Below are positions 8,246 through 18,023 of a stretch of DNA of 64,000 nt, in pieces (position 1 is the first letter of the stretch; the number at the start of each line of letters is the position of its first letter). The position numbers were made by a program, and so were the translations under genes. The notes beneath the pieces are model-generated. The model made no database searches, had not been told where the DNA came from, and saw only the letters and a program-made list of their open reading frames with translations. Origin of the DNA: Luteolibacter arcticus (lineage in GTDB: Bacteria; Verrucomicrobiota; Verrucomicrobiia; Verrucomicrobiales; Akkermansiaceae); the NCBI RefSeq assembly GCF_025950235.1, contig NZ_JAPDDT010000004.1, positions 124,001 through 188,000 of the forward strand. The letters are read 5' to 3'.

Positions 8246-11200
8246 CTAGCGGTTGGTGATGACGGCGTCCGAGGTGAGCAGCGTGGAACAGACGACCACG
8301 AGTGCGGCGAGCGATGGATCGTCCTTGCCGGCCACGCTGAGGGCGGCGGCGCGGTCCTTTTCGTAGGTCGCCCTCTGGGCCGCGTGAAGTTCGGCGATCG
8401 CCGCCCGCTCGGCCGGCCGCGGTGCCCGGCATGCCAGAATGGCAAAGGCACGGTCGCACTGGGCGGCCGCATCGCCCGGAGCTTGCGCCACGCAACGCTC
8501 CGCCAGCTTCCGCGCGCATTCGAAGAAGCTCTGGTCGTTGAGGAAGATGAGCGGCTGGAGCGGCGTGTTCGTCGTCAATCGCCGCGCCTGGCAAATCTCG
8601 CGGCTTCCCGCATCGAGCGTGGTCAACATCGGCGGTGGTGCAGTCCGTTTCCGGAAAGTATACAGGGTGCGGCGATAGAGCCCCTCCCCCTTGTCGGGCA
8701 CATAGTCACCACCCGAGGCCCCGGCTTCCGACCAGACGCCCGGCGGCTGCCATGGCTTCACGCTGGGTCCACCCACTTTCTCAACGAGCAGCCCCGCAGC
8801 AAAGAGCGCCTGATCGCGGATCGCCTCACCCGACAGGCGATAGGCCGGGCCGCGTGCCAGCAAGCGATTCGCCGGATCGCGCTCCAACTTCTCCGCGGTG
8901 TTGCTCGACGACTGGCGGAAGGTCGAGCTCATCACGATGCGCTTGAGCAGCTTCTTCACGTCCCAACCCGAGGCCACGAAGTCGTACGAGAGGGTATCGA
9001 GCAACTGCGCATGGCTCGGCGCGTCGCCCTGCAGGCCGAAGTTTTCCTGCGTCGGCACGATGCCGTTGCCGAAGCACATCATCCAGAAGCGGTTCACCGC
9101 CACGCGCGAGACCAGCGGATTGGCAGGGTCGGTCATCCAGTTCGCAAGGCCGAGGCGGTTCTTGGGGGCATCCGCCGGGAAAGGCATCACCGCGGACGGT
9201 GGCGATGGCTGCACCGGCTTGGTGAGATCGGGAGAAGCGTAGTCGCCGCGGGTGAGTATGTAGTGCTGCTTCGGCACCGGGCTTTCCTCCATCACCATGA
9301 TCAGCGGGATGTGATCGAGGTAGTTGTCGTGGAGGTTCTTTCTCGCCGCGGTCACAGCCGTCCGCGCGGCGGCCATCTCGGGATCGACATGGCGGAGGTA
9401 GTAGTCGCGGAGGCCGTCCTTGGCCGCGGCATTGCCGGTCCTCGCCGCCTCGGCGATCTTGTCGGGAGAGCCACTCGAGAGCGCGGCGACTTCCATTGCC
9501 ACGAGTTCGTCGCGGAAGACCGAAAGCTCGTCGATCTGCCCTTGGGCGAATCCGCGGTCGTCGCGCGGCCGGGCCCCGAGACGGAATTCACCCGCGGTGA
9601 TGTTCTTGTCCAACTGGTCGGTCACGACCGCGGTGACGGCCGGCTTGCCGTCGAAGTACATCTTCAATCCGCCAGCTCGCGAAGTCCCATCGTAGGTCAC
9701 CGTCACCTGCACCCACTTGCCGACCGGGAATGGCTCGCTCGTTTCGATCGACGCGGCGCAACCCGGCCACAGGTGGATGCAACTCCAGCGCAGCTTGCCC
9801 TTCTCTAACAGCAGCTCGAATCCCGACGCGTCCGCAACCTGGGAAAACATCGCCGGACCGCTTTGCAGGATCACCGCCCGATCCTTCGCATCCGGGCTGA
9901 AGATCTTCAGCGACACCGAAAGCGGATCGTGCCGGGTCACTCCGGCGATTCCCTTGAGATGCAATTCCGTATCGCCATCAAACTCCACGGCATCGCCGGG
10001 CACGTTCTTCAACTGTCCGCCGGAGACCGCGGCAGGCTGGCCGTTGGGAACGAGGTTTGCGAGCGGTGCCGCCGCATCCAGCGGATAGTGGCCGGCGCGC
10101 GGCGTGAGCGAAATCGTGGGCTTCGCAGCGAACCACGCTTCAAAGGCAGCTTCGCGGCTGGCGGGCAGTTCACGGAGATGCTTCTCCGCCGCCTCCAGCG
10201 CAGCGCGACGCTTCGCGATCTCCGGCCCGTGCTCCGGCTTCTGCAGCCGCATCGATGGCTCGGGAGCGCTGGTCGAGAGGGAGAATGGATAAAGCCCGTT
10301 CTCGTCGATCTGCCCGAACATCGACGCCATGCTGTAATAGTCGCTCTGCGGCAGCGGGTCGTACTTGTGGTCGTGGCACTTGGAGCACTCCATCGTCAGC
10401 CCGAGGAAGGCGGTGCCGAAGGTGTGCACACGGTCCGACACGTTCTCCTGGCGGAACTCCGCTTCGATCGATCCGCCTTCCTGCGTCTGGCGGTGCAGGC
10501 GATTGAACATCGTGGCCAGCTTCTGCTCCTGGGTCGCATCCGGCAGCAGGTCGCCGGCGACCTGCCAGCTTGCAAACTTGTCGTAGGACAGGTTCGAGTT
10601 GAACGCGCCGATCACCCAATCCCGCCACGGCCACACGAAGCAATTGGCATCCGACTGGTAGCCGTAGGTGTCCGCGAAGCGCGCCACATCCAGCCAGTCC
10701 TGCGCCATCCGCTCGCCATAGCGCGGCGAGGCGAGCAAGGCATCCACCTGCTTTTCATACGCGTCCGGCGATGCATCCTCGATATAGGCCTGCAGTTGCT
10801 CCGGCGACGGCGGCAGACCTGTTAGAGTAAGCGATGCCCGGCGCAGCAGCGTGGCGCGATCGGCTTCCGGATTCGGCGAAAGCTTCTCCTTCTCCAGCTT
10901 GCCGAGCACGAAGCGGTCGATGTCGTCCTTGCTCCAGGCGGAATCCTTCACCGCGGGCGGCTCGTGCTTCTTCGGCGCGACGAAAGCCCAGTGCCGCTCA
11001 TAGGCCGCGCCTTGCTCGATCCAGCGGACCAGAATGTCCCGCTCCGCATCGGTCAGCGGGCGGTTGAGCTTGGCGGGCGGCATGATCTCTTCCGGATCGT
11101 GCGAACGGATGCGGGCGACCATCGCGCTGGCCTTGAGGTCGCCGGGCACGATCGCCCGTTCACCGCTATCCAGCTTGGTCGTCGCTCCTTCAAAGGTGTC

Positions 11201-11356
11201 GAGCCGCAGCCCGGCCTCGCGGCCCTTGTCCCCATCGGGTCCGTGACAGCCGAAACAGCGGTCCGACAAGATCGGCCGCACGTCGAAGGCGTAGGACAGC
11301 GGTTCCTCGGAAGCAGAGGCTGCGGAGATTAGAAGGAAGGAAAGAAGTCGTTTCAC
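8246..11356 (-). CDS. Secreted cytochrome-c / DUF1549 / LamG / DUF1553 protein
   Basis: The start is taken as GTG at 11356, where a signal peptide (MKRLLSFLLISAASAS) begins; the longer open frame up to 11713 has no coding character. The 1036-aa protein carries an N-terminal cytochrome c domain (CFGCH, C34/C37/H38), then DUF1549 with a second haem motif (CSKCHDHKYDP) at its end. A concanavalin-like LamG domain follows in the middle (GKWVQVTVTYDG, MYFDGKPA), then DUF1553 (NRLGLANWM, VAVNRFWMMCFG, NTPLQPLIFLND). It is translationally close to the following DUF1501 gene. It is a divergent paralogue of the proteins at 13191 and 48471. Function unknown; extracytoplasmic redox or polysaccharide-related roles have been proposed for the family. 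Confidence 0.9.
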   Translation of the reverse strand: MKRLLSFLLISAASASEEPLSYAFDVRPILSDRCFGCHGPDGDKGREAGLRLDTFEGATTKLDSGERAIVPGDLKASAMVARIRSHDPEEIMPPAKLNRPLTDAERDILVRWIEQGAAYERHWAFVAPKKHEPPAVKDSAWSKDDIDRFVLGKLEKEKLSPNPEADRATLLRRASLTLTGLPPSPEQLQAYIEDASPDAYEKQVDALLASPRYGERMAQDWLDVARFADTYGYQSDANCFVWPWRDWVIGAFNSNLSYDKFASWQVAGDLLPDATQEQKLATMFNRLHRQTQEGGSIEAEFRQENVSDRVHTFGTAFLGLTMECSKCHDHKYDPLPQSDYYSMASMFGQIDENGLYPFSLSTSAPEPSMRLQKPEHGPEIAKRRAALEAAEKHLRELPASREAAFEAWFAAKPTISLTPRAGHYPLDAAAPLANLVPNGQPAAVSGGQLKNVPGDAVEFDGDTELHLKGIAGVTRHDPLSVSLKIFSPDAKDRAVILQSGPAMFSQVADASGFELLLEKGKLRWSCIHLWPGCAASIETSEPFPVGKWVQVTVTYDGTSRAGGLKMYFDGKPAVTAVVTDQLDKNITAGEFRLGARPRDDRGFAQGQIDELSVFRDELVAMEVAALSSGSPDKIAEAARTGNAAAKDGLRDYYLRHVDPEMAAARTAVTAARKNLHDNYLDHIPLIMVMEESPVPKQHYILTRGDYASPDLTKPVQPSPPSAVMPFPADAPKNRLGLANWMTDPANPLVSRVAVNRFWMMCFGNGIVPTQENFGLQGDAPSHAQLLDTLSYDFVASGWDVKKLLKRIVMSSTFRQSSSNTAEKLERDPANRLLARGPAYRLSGEAIRDQALFAAGLLVEKVGGPSVKPWQPPGVWSEAGASGGDYVPDKGEGLYRRTLYTFRKRTAPPPMLTTLDAGSREICQARRLTTNTPLQPLIFLNDQSFFECARKLAERCVAQAPGDAAAQCDRAFAILACRAPRPAERAAIAELHAAQRATYEKDRAAALSVAGKDDPSLAALVVVCSTLLTSDAVITNR

Positions 11357-11427
11357 GTGTAAACTCGGGTCGGGGCACCAAATTTTGCGGGGCCCTACAA
11401 ATTGGGAGAGGCTTTCGCTGGCCATAG

Positions 11428-12879
11428 CTACGCGAGGATGTCCTTCACCACCTTGGCCGGTTCCACGCCGGTGAGCTTCTGGTCCAGACCTTGGAACTTG
11501 AAGGCCAACCTCTCGTGGCTGAGGCCGAGCTGGTTCAAAATCGTCGCGTGCAGGTCGCGGATGTGCACCGGATCCTGGACGATGTTGTAACTCATCTCGT
11601 CGGTCTCGCCATAGACCTGCCCGCCCTTGATGCCCCCCCCGGCCATCCACAGCGAGAAGCAGCGAGGGTGGTGGTCGCGGCCGTAGTTGGTTTCGTTCAG
11701 CGCTCCTTGGCAATAGACCGTCCGGCCGAATTCGCCGCCGAAGATCACCAGCGTGTCCTCAAGCATCCCGCGTTGCTTGAGGTCCTGGATCAGGCCGTAG
11801 ATGCCCTGATCGACGTCCAGGCATTGCGAGCGCAGGTCGCGCGGCAGGTCGCCGTGCTGGTCCCAGCCGCGGTGGAAGATCTGCACAAAGCGGGTGCCAC
11901 GTTCCAACAAACGCCGCGCCATCAGGGCCGAGCTGGCGAAGGTGCCGCCGACCTTGCTGTCCTTGCCGTAGAGTTCGTGGACGTGTTCCGGTTCGCCCGA
12001 CATGTCAGCCAGTTCCGGCACCGAGGCCTGCATGCGGAAGGCCATCTCGTACTGCTGGATGCGGGTCTGAATTTCCGGATCACCGACGATCTCGTAGGAC
12101 CGCTGGTTTATCGCGTTGAGGCCATCGAGCATCTTGCGCCGCAACTCGCGGGAGACGCCGGGAGAATCCTGAAGGTAGAGCACCGGATCGCCCTTCGAGC
12201 GCAGCGCCACGCCGGCGTGCTTGCCCGGCAGGTAGCCGGATCCCCACAAGCGTGCGGAGATAGCCTGGACATTCGAGTAGGGCGAGCTGTGGTTGGCATG
12301 CAGCACTACGAAACTCGGCAAATCCTCGTTCATGCTGCCGAGGCCATAGGACAGCCATGAGCCGATGGACGCTTTGCCGGATTGCATCGAGCCGGTGTAA
12401 ACAAGCTGGTTGGCGGGCTCGTGGTTGATTGCCTCGGTGTGCATCGATTTGATGATGCAGATGTCGTCGGCCATCTTCGCGGTCCACGGCAGCAACTCGC
12501 TGATCCACGCGCCTCCTTGGCCATGCTGGTCGAACTTGAAAATCGTTGGTGCCAGCGGGAAGGACCCTTGGCCAGAGGTCATCCCGGTGAGTCGCTGGCC
12601 TTCCTTGGCCAGCCAGTCCTTGAGGTTTTCCTTGAAGCGCTTTTTGAGGTCCGGCTTGTAGTCGAAAAGATCGAGCTGTGAGGGCGCGCCAATGAGCGAG
12701 ATGTAGATCGCGCGCTTCGCCTTCGGCGCGATGTGCGGCAGCGCATCCTCCATCGACGAGGAAAACGCCTGGCCACCGCCGAGCAGCGAGGACAGCGCGG
12801 CGACACCGAGGCCGGTGCCGTTCTTACGGAAGAACTGTCGGCGGGTGATGGCAGAGTTGTAGTCGGTGATCGGGTTCAT
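11428..12879 (-). CDS. DUF1501 family protein, copy A
   Basis: A 483-aa protein starting at ATG 12879, with a Tat-type leader ([18 protein letters not shown]). Family motifs include [48 protein letters not shown] and [17 protein letters not shown]. It is nearly identical along its length to the plus-strand protein at 51717-53168. Unlike that copy, it is not tightly coupled to its cytochrome partner: 311 bp separate it from the stop at 13191, and that gap contains a gene relic. Probably exported folded; reaction unknown. Confidence 0.9.
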   Translation of the reverse strand: MNPITDYNSAITRRQFFRKNGTGLGVAALSSLLGGGQAFSSSMEDALPHIAPKAKRAIYISLIGAPSQLDLFDYKPDLKKRFKENLKDWLAKEGQRLTGMTSGQGSFPLAPTIFKFDQHGQGGAWISELLPWTAKMADDICIIKSMHTEAINHEPANQLVYTGSMQSGKASIGSWLSYGLGSMNEDLPSFVVLHANHSSPYSNVQAISARLWGSGYLPGKHAGVALRSKGDPVLYLQDSPGVSRELRRKMLDGLNAINQRSYEIVGDPEIQTRIQQYEMAFRMQASVPELADMSGEPEHVHELYGKDSKVGGTFASSALMARRLLERGTRFVQIFHRGWDQHGDLPRDLRSQCLDVDQGIYGLIQDLKQRGMLEDTLVIFGGEFGRTVYCQGALNETNYGRDHHPRCFSLWMAGGGIKGGQVYGETDEMSYNIVQDPVHIRDLHATILNQLGLSHERLAFKFQGLDQKLTGVEPAKVVKDILA

Positions 12880-12932
12880 CGGCGCGGGTGGATCGGGGTG
12901 ACGACGGCGGGGAGACTCGTCCCCCTTTGCTG

Positions 12933-13073
12933 AGATTCGTCGGATGGGAAAAGTTGACTGGAGACAAGCGCCCACGCTTTTTTCGATGTCCGGGTATGGT
13001 CCCCGTTGCCCCTCGCATTCGCCTTCAGGGCAGCCGCGCAATAGGCCGCCAGGTCCGCCTCAAGCGCATCCAG
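12933..13073 (-). pseudogene. Relic of a DUF1553-protein C-terminus
   Basis: In one minus-strand frame the gap between 12880 and 13190 encodes [18 protein letters not shown] and, 17 residues later, [14 protein letters not shown]. This aligns with the last 55 or so residues of the two complete paralogues (ALAAYKADAKQAQA then WTLVSSQLLNLDETLNK at 48471-51710). Spacing between the conserved AAY and W.LV.SQL blocks is shorter, and the tail runs past the expected stop. No upstream part of the gene is visible in the frame. It is best explained as the leftover 3' end of an additional or former partner gene. Confidence 0.6.
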
Positions 13074-13190
13074 CATGAGCAAGAGGCAAGCCGCAGGCTT
13101 GGTTACATGAATCAACCCGGGGGAAGGGGCCGATAGCGTGTCGCGAGAGAAAACCATGCGCAAAAGAAGGGTCGGGACTGGCCTCGGTGC

Positions 13191-16100
13191 TTACTTGTTC
13201 AGCGTCTCGTCGAGGTTTAACAACTGGCTCGCCACGAGCGTCCATGCGGCAAGTTGCGGGACATCCAGCTTCGGATCGGCCTTGGTCTCGCCGGTGGAGA
13301 TCATCGCCTGTGCCTCCTTGGCATCCGCGTGGTAGGCCGCAAGAGCGGACTCATACGTGTCCTGAACCACCTTGCGCTCCTCTGCCGTCAGGCTGCGCGA
13401 CATCAGGCGTGTCGTCATGTAGTCGATGCGCTGCGACGGATCGGCGACCGCGGCCATCGTGTGCTCCGCGAGCCGTCGCGAAGCCTCGACGAATTGCGGA
13501 TCGTTTAGCGTCACGAAGGCCTGGAGCGGCGTGTTGGTCCGGTCGCGGCGCACGCAGAAGACTTCACGGCTCGGCGCGTTCATGATCTCCATCGCCGGGT
13601 GGGGCGCGGTGCGCTTCCACAGGGTATAGAGCGAGCGCCGGTAGAGCGCCTCGCCCGCGTCCTGCTTGTAGTTCTTAGTGTTCGATTCCTTCATCGCCAC
13701 CGCCTCCCACACGCCTTCCGGTTGATACGGCTTCACCGGTGCACCACCTACCTTGGGCGAAAGCAGGCCGGCCGCGGAAAGGGCGGTGTCGCGGATCACC
13801 TCCGCATCCATCCTGAAGCGCGGGCCACGGGAGACCAAGCGATTCGACGGATCTTTCTCGAGCTTCTCCGGTGAGACGGCGCCCGATTGCCGGTAGGCCG
13901 CCGAGGTCACGATGAGCTTCAGCATGTGCCGGTAGTCCCACTTCGAGTCGACGAACTCGGCCGCCAGCCAATCGAGCAACTTCGGGTGGCTGGGCCGTGC
14001 GCCCATGATGCCGAAATCGTCGTTGGTTTCGACAATCCCGGTGCCGAAGAAATAGTACCAGGTACGGTTCATCGTCACCCGTGCGGGCAAAGGATTGGCG
14101 GGATCGCTCAACCAGCGAGCGAGGCCGAGGCGATTCTTCGGCGCGTCGGCCGCCATCGGCGGAAGTACGGCGGGTGTGGTAGGCGCGACCTTCTCGCCCT
14201 TGTCCGAATAGACCCCGCGGGTCAGCACGTGGGCGAAGGGCTCGCCGGGCTTCTCCGCCATGACCAGCGACACCGTGCCCCGGTTGCCAAGGGTGCTTTG
14301 TTCGGCCTTCAGCACATCGAGTCCGGACTGCAGTTCGCGCGACGGTTGATCGACCGTCGTCAGATAATAGCGAAACAACGAATCCATCTGCTCCTTGGTC
14401 CGCTGTTCCGGTCTCTTCGCGAGAATGCCCCGCACCAATCCATCTTGGGCGAGCATGGAAATTTCCTGCTGCGAAAGCAGGCGGCGGTAGAAGCGGAAAT
14501 CCTGGAGCGCCACCTTGCCGTTGAGTTTCGAATCGCCGCCTTCACGCGAGCCGAGGCGCAGCGGAACCTTTGTTTCGATTTCCGGTCCCACGCTGTTCGC
14601 ATCGAACGAGGTCTTCACCTTCCTGCCGTCCACGTAGAGCTCCAGCACCTTGGCGGAGGGTTGAGTGCCGTCGAAAGTCACCATCACGTGATGCCATTCA
14701 TTCGGCGTCAGCGGATCGCCACCGTTGATCTTGCTTCCCTTGGCGGGCCAGGTGTCGATGACGTGGGCGGCTGGCACGCCGCCTTGCAGATAGAGATCCC
14801 AGCCGCGGAAGGCCTGATTGGGATCCATCCGCGCGATCACCGCTCCGGTTGGCTGACCCTCAATGCGGATGAGGCCGCCGTAGCTCACGCCTTCGTCGCG
14901 CTTGAAGCCCGCAAAGTCCCCGAGGTCCACAATCCCGTCGCTCACTTGCGCCGCCTTGCCGGATGGAGCATTCACCCGCGAGAGCTTCGCCTCCCATTGC
15001 TTTGAGGTTCCCCCCGCCTTGCCACGCAGCGGGCCGTCGTCTTCATCCAGCGGCAGGTGCACGGCCAGCGTGGAATCGGCCGCGGCGGACCGGCCGCTCC
15101 TTGCAGTTTTCAGCCAGTGCCCGAAGTCATTCCTGACCGCATCCTTGCGGGCCGCGATCTTGCGTTCCTGCTCCGCGATCTCCCCGGGAAGGGCCGTCAG
15201 GCGCTCGCGGTCCTCCGGCAGCGGCACCATGACGTTCGGCGGATGATTGGCATTGTTTCCGTCCAGCGCTGACATCGGCGTGTTCCGGAAGAAGGCGGTC
15301 AGCGAGTAGAACTCCTTGGTCGAAACCGGATCGAACTTGTGGTCGTGGCAGGCCGCACAGCCGGTGGTCAGGCCTAGCCAAACGGCGGAAACGGTTTCCA
15401 CTCGGTCCTTGGCGTAGATGGCATCGTACTCATCGGCAATGGCCCCGCCTTCTCCGGTGGTCGCAAGACAGCGCGAGAAGCCGGTAGCCACTTGCTGATC
15501 GAGCGTGCGGTTCGGGAGCAGGTCGCCGGCGATCTGCTCGGTGGTGAATTGATCCCACGGCATGTTCGCCGCGAAGGCGCGCACCACCCAGTCGCGGTAC
15601 GGCCAGATCGACCGGAAGTTGTCGATGTGGATGCCATGGGTATCGGCGTAGCGGGCGGCGTCCAGCCAATGGCGGGCGAAGTGCTCGGCGCTGGCGGTGG
15701 TGGCGAGCAACTGGTCGGCAGCCTGTTCGATTGCCGCTTGTGGATTGACCTTGGCCGCTTGTTCGAAGGTCGCCACCGCCTCAGGGGCAGGCGGCAGTCC
15801 GGTTAGATCCAGATGCATCCGGCGGTAGAAGCGCGCCAATTCCTCGGGCACGTTTGGCTTGAGTCCTTGCTCGCCGAGTTTTGCAGCAATGAAAGGGTCA
15901 ATCGGGTTGGCCGCCCAGGCCTTGCCCGCTTCGGGCAGCTCCGGGCGCTTCACCGGGATGAAGGACCAATGCGCTTCGTACGGAGCCCCTTGCTCAACCC
16001 ATTTTTCCAGCAAGGCGATCTCCTCCGGTCCCAGCGTCTTGTGGGAAGCCGGCGGCGGCATGATCTTTTCCGGATCCTTCTCGTGGATGAGCTGGACCAG

Positions 16101-16439
16101 CCGCGACTCGGCGGGCTTGCCCTTCAAGATCACTGGTTCGCCATCCTCCCGCGGCGCAAAGGCGTCCGCCTCGCGATCGAGACGCAGGGGTGCCTTTTTC
16201 GGCTCGCGGGTGCCGCTGTCCGGCCCGTGGCAATGGTAGCAGTTCTCGGAAAGCAGCGGCTGGACGTGTTCGTTGAACGAGATGATGTCTGGAAGGCGCG
16301 GGCCACGGCCTCCGCCACCGTCCACCGGAGCTTCCACCGCGCCAACACGACCTGAAGCCGCAACGCCCCAGAAGGCCGCGGCCGAAGCCACAATGGTCCA
16401 CGGGACAATCTTGCGAAGGAATGGGAACTCAAAAGTCAT
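13191..16439 (-). CDS. Cytochrome-c / DUF1549 / LamG / DUF1553 protein, copy A
   Basis: A 1082-aa protein with an N-terminal hydrophobic segment (WTIVASAAAFWGVAASG) acting as signal or anchor. The first haem motif is CYHCHGPDSG, with a downstream Met in KIMPPPASHK. DUF1549 contains RHWLDAARYADTHGIHIDN and ends with CAACHDHKFDP. A LamG-like segment (NEWHHVMVTFDG, LYVDGRK, LRLGSREGGDSKLNGKVA) follows, then DUF1553 (NRLGLARWLSDPANPLPARV and NTPLQAFVTLNDPQFVEASR). It is closely similar to 48471-51710 throughout. It starts 34 bp after the TonB/PA14-like gene on the same strand, so it may be co-transcribed with the cassette. Function unknown. Confidence 0.9.
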   Translation of the reverse strand: MTFEFPFLRKIVPWTIVASAAAFWGVAASGRVGAVEAPVDGGGGRGPRLPDIISFNEHVQPLLSENCYHCHGPDSGTREPKKAPLRLDREADAFAPREDGEPVILKGKPAESRLVQLIHEKDPEKIMPPPASHKTLGPEEIALLEKWVEQGAPYEAHWSFIPVKRPELPEAGKAWAANPIDPFIAAKLGEQGLKPNVPEELARFYRRMHLDLTGLPPAPEAVATFEQAAKVNPQAAIEQAADQLLATTASAEHFARHWLDAARYADTHGIHIDNFRSIWPYRDWVVRAFAANMPWDQFTTEQIAGDLLPNRTLDQQVATGFSRCLATTGEGGAIADEYDAIYAKDRVETVSAVWLGLTTGCAACHDHKFDPVSTKEFYSLTAFFRNTPMSALDGNNANHPPNVMVPLPEDRERLTALPGEIAEQERKIAARKDAVRNDFGHWLKTARSGRSAAADSTLAVHLPLDEDDGPLRGKAGGTSKQWEAKLSRVNAPSGKAAQVSDGIVDLGDFAGFKRDEGVSYGGLIRIEGQPTGAVIARMDPNQAFRGWDLYLQGGVPAAHVIDTWPAKGSKINGGDPLTPNEWHHVMVTFDGTQPSAKVLELYVDGRKVKTSFDANSVGPEIETKVPLRLGSREGGDSKLNGKVALQDFRFYRRLLSQQEISMLAQDGLVRGILAKRPEQRTKEQMDSLFRYYLTTVDQPSRELQSGLDVLKAEQSTLGNRGTVSLVMAEKPGEPFAHVLTRGVYSDKGEKVAPTTPAVLPPMAADAPKNRLGLARWLSDPANPLPARVTMNRTWYYFFGTGIVETNDDFGIMGARPSHPKLLDWLAAEFVDSKWDYRHMLKLIVTSAAYRQSGAVSPEKLEKDPSNRLVSRGPRFRMDAEVIRDTALSAAGLLSPKVGGAPVKPYQPEGVWEAVAMKESNTKNYKQDAGEALYRRSLYTLWKRTAPHPAMEIMNAPSREVFCVRRDRTNTPLQAFVTLNDPQFVEASRRLAEHTMAAVADPSQRIDYMTTRLMSRSLTAEERKVVQDTYESALAAYHADAKEAQAMISTGETKADPKLDVPQLAAWTLVASQLLNLDETLNK

Positions 16440-16473
16440 GTCGAATAGGATTCGTACGGTTGCAGAAGAATGC

Positions 16474-17985
16474 TCAGAAGCCGAACTCGCCCATGGGGTT
16501 CACATCTGCTTGGAAGAGCGTCCGGTTCAGAGACTCCGGGGAAAGAAATGGGTAGAGCGCCTTCTCTTTCTCTTCCAGATCCGCGACCAAGAAGATGGGA
16601 AGGTTTGGAATACCATTTGGAGCACGAGTGAAGGATGCACCTTGCTTCTCAATCATGGCAGCCACCGTGAAGACTCCTCCGGCGTCACCGATGAGGACGT
16701 CCACTTTGATCGACTGTCCTTTCCGCAACTCGATCCACTCGCCCGAATAAATAGGGAGCGTGGGATGTCCAGGAACACCGTTCCCCACCAGTTCACGGGG
16801 GCTCCGGGTGAAATGCCAGAAGGACGAGTCGAACACCACCTTGCTGTCGAAACCGATGACCATGCAGTTGTCTCCCCATCCGACAAATCGGAAGATACCG
16901 GTTTCGGTCACCTTCACCCTGCCGGTGTAGTGGGCCACCCACATGCCCGGACCGGAATCGGGACATTGAAACGCCTTGGCCGCCTCCGTATCCTGCATTA
17001 GCTGATAGGTGAACGCCTTCGAGCGAAGTTTGGTGTCGGCCGTGAAGTGCTTGTGCTTTGAAGGTGGAGCCCACTTCGAGCTTTTGATAAATCCTCTCAC
17101 GATCGACGTGTAGTCCTTTTCGTCAGGGGCTTTGACTCCGGTGTCCTTGTTTTTCTGGTCCCGTTTGAAATCATAGAAGGTGCCGACCAATCCCGCGCCA
17201 CCCGTGGTGCCGAAGGGATTGGGGTCCATGAACCCCTGGCCGATGCCGAGCCCACTGCCCGGTCCCGTCCCGCGACCCGCGCCGGTTCCAATCCCCGTGC
17301 CGCTTCCGCCGCCGGCTCCCCCGCCCTTGCCCAAAGAGGCTGCTGCCATTTCAATCGGCAAGGAGGGGTCCGGAAGTTCGTTCGAGGAATCCGGAAGGGA
17401 AAATTCAGCCGTGAGGCTGGTGGACGCAATGCGCTTCGACAAGACGGTGGGAGTCATTTGCTGCCGCACCTTCTGCTGAATCTTGTGGCTGACTTCAGAA
17501 CCGGCGCTTCCTCCGCCTCCACCACCGGGAATAAAATCGATTTTTTCCTGTGGCGGCTCGATCCAACGGATGAAGAGGAAGATCGCCAACAGGATGAAGA
17601 CCGCGTGCGCCAACAAGGAAATGGAGAGCGCGCTGCCGCCCAATTTCCGCCACACTCCTTTTGCTTTGCCGTGATCAGCGTCTCCGGCAGGCGCAGGCTT
17701 TGGGCGGGCGATCGGCTTCGGCACTGCCGCCACCGATGCCTGCTTCGGCCCCGTGACTGGCATCTTGAGTCCGGCCTTCGATGACGAACCAATCGGGGTC
17801 GGCGGGAGCTGGCCCTTGATCGGGCCGTTCGGTGGACTTGCAGGTGCCGGACGGACGACATGCTTCATCGCAGAGACACGCGCCGCCACTGCGGGCTCGT
17901 CCGTGTCCAGGCTGCGGAATTCCGCGGACCGAAGGTCAAACCGCTCCGGCGGGGACTGGCCTGAATTGCTGTGAGAACTCATCAT
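16474..17985 (-). CDS. TonB-like N-terminus fused to a PA14-like domain, membrane anchored
   Basis: About 503 aa from the tandem ATG at 17985; an alternative ATG at 18018 lies only 5 bp after the upstream stop and cannot be excluded. The N-terminal ~130 residues are Pro/Ala-rich and cytoplasmic-looking. One membrane helix follows (SALSISLLAHAVFILLAIFL), then a PPQEKIDFIPGGGGGGS linker and a long Gly/Ser repeat (GTGIGTGAGRGTGPGSG). This is the layout of TonB-type periplasm-spanning proteins, but no TonB C-terminal domain is present. Instead the last ~230 residues (from LVGTFYDFKRDQ) look like a PA14-type beta-barrel with GIFRFVGWGDNCMVIGFD. Probably a carbohydrate- or wall-binding partner of the cassette A protein. 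Confidence 0.75.
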   Translation of the reverse strand: MMSSHSNSGQSPPERFDLRSAEFRSLDTDEPAVAARVSAMKHVVRPAPASPPNGPIKGQLPPTPIGSSSKAGLKMPVTGPKQASVAAVPKPIARPKPAPAGDADHGKAKGVWRKLGGSALSISLLAHAVFILLAIFLFIRWIEPPQEKIDFIPGGGGGGSAGSEVSHKIQQKVRQQMTPTVLSKRIASTSLTAEFSLPDSSNELPDPSLPIEMAAASLGKGGGAGGGSGTGIGTGAGRGTGPGSGLGIGQGFMDPNPFGTTGGAGLVGTFYDFKRDQKNKDTGVKAPDEKDYTSIVRGFIKSSKWAPPSKHKHFTADTKLRSKAFTYQLMQDTEAAKAFQCPDSGPGMWVAHYTGRVKVTETGIFRFVGWGDNCMVIGFDSKVVFDSSFWHFTRSPRELVGNGVPGHPTLPIYSGEWIELRKGQSIKVDVLIGDAGGVFTVAAMIEKQGASFTRAPNGIPNLPIFLVADLEEKEKALYPFLSPESLNRTLFQADVNPMGEFGF

Positions 17986-18023
17986 TGCACTCGATGGAGG
18001 AAGCCGGGAGAACCGCATCCGGT

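Noticed and set aside
11357-11713. N-terminal extension of the cytochrome/DUF1553 gene at 8246
   Set aside because: The extension is antisense-like, Arg/Pro-rich and has no signal; the signal peptide starts at GTG 11356.
13887-15005. 372-aa plus-strand open frame
   Set aside because: Antisense shadow of the DUF1553 gene.
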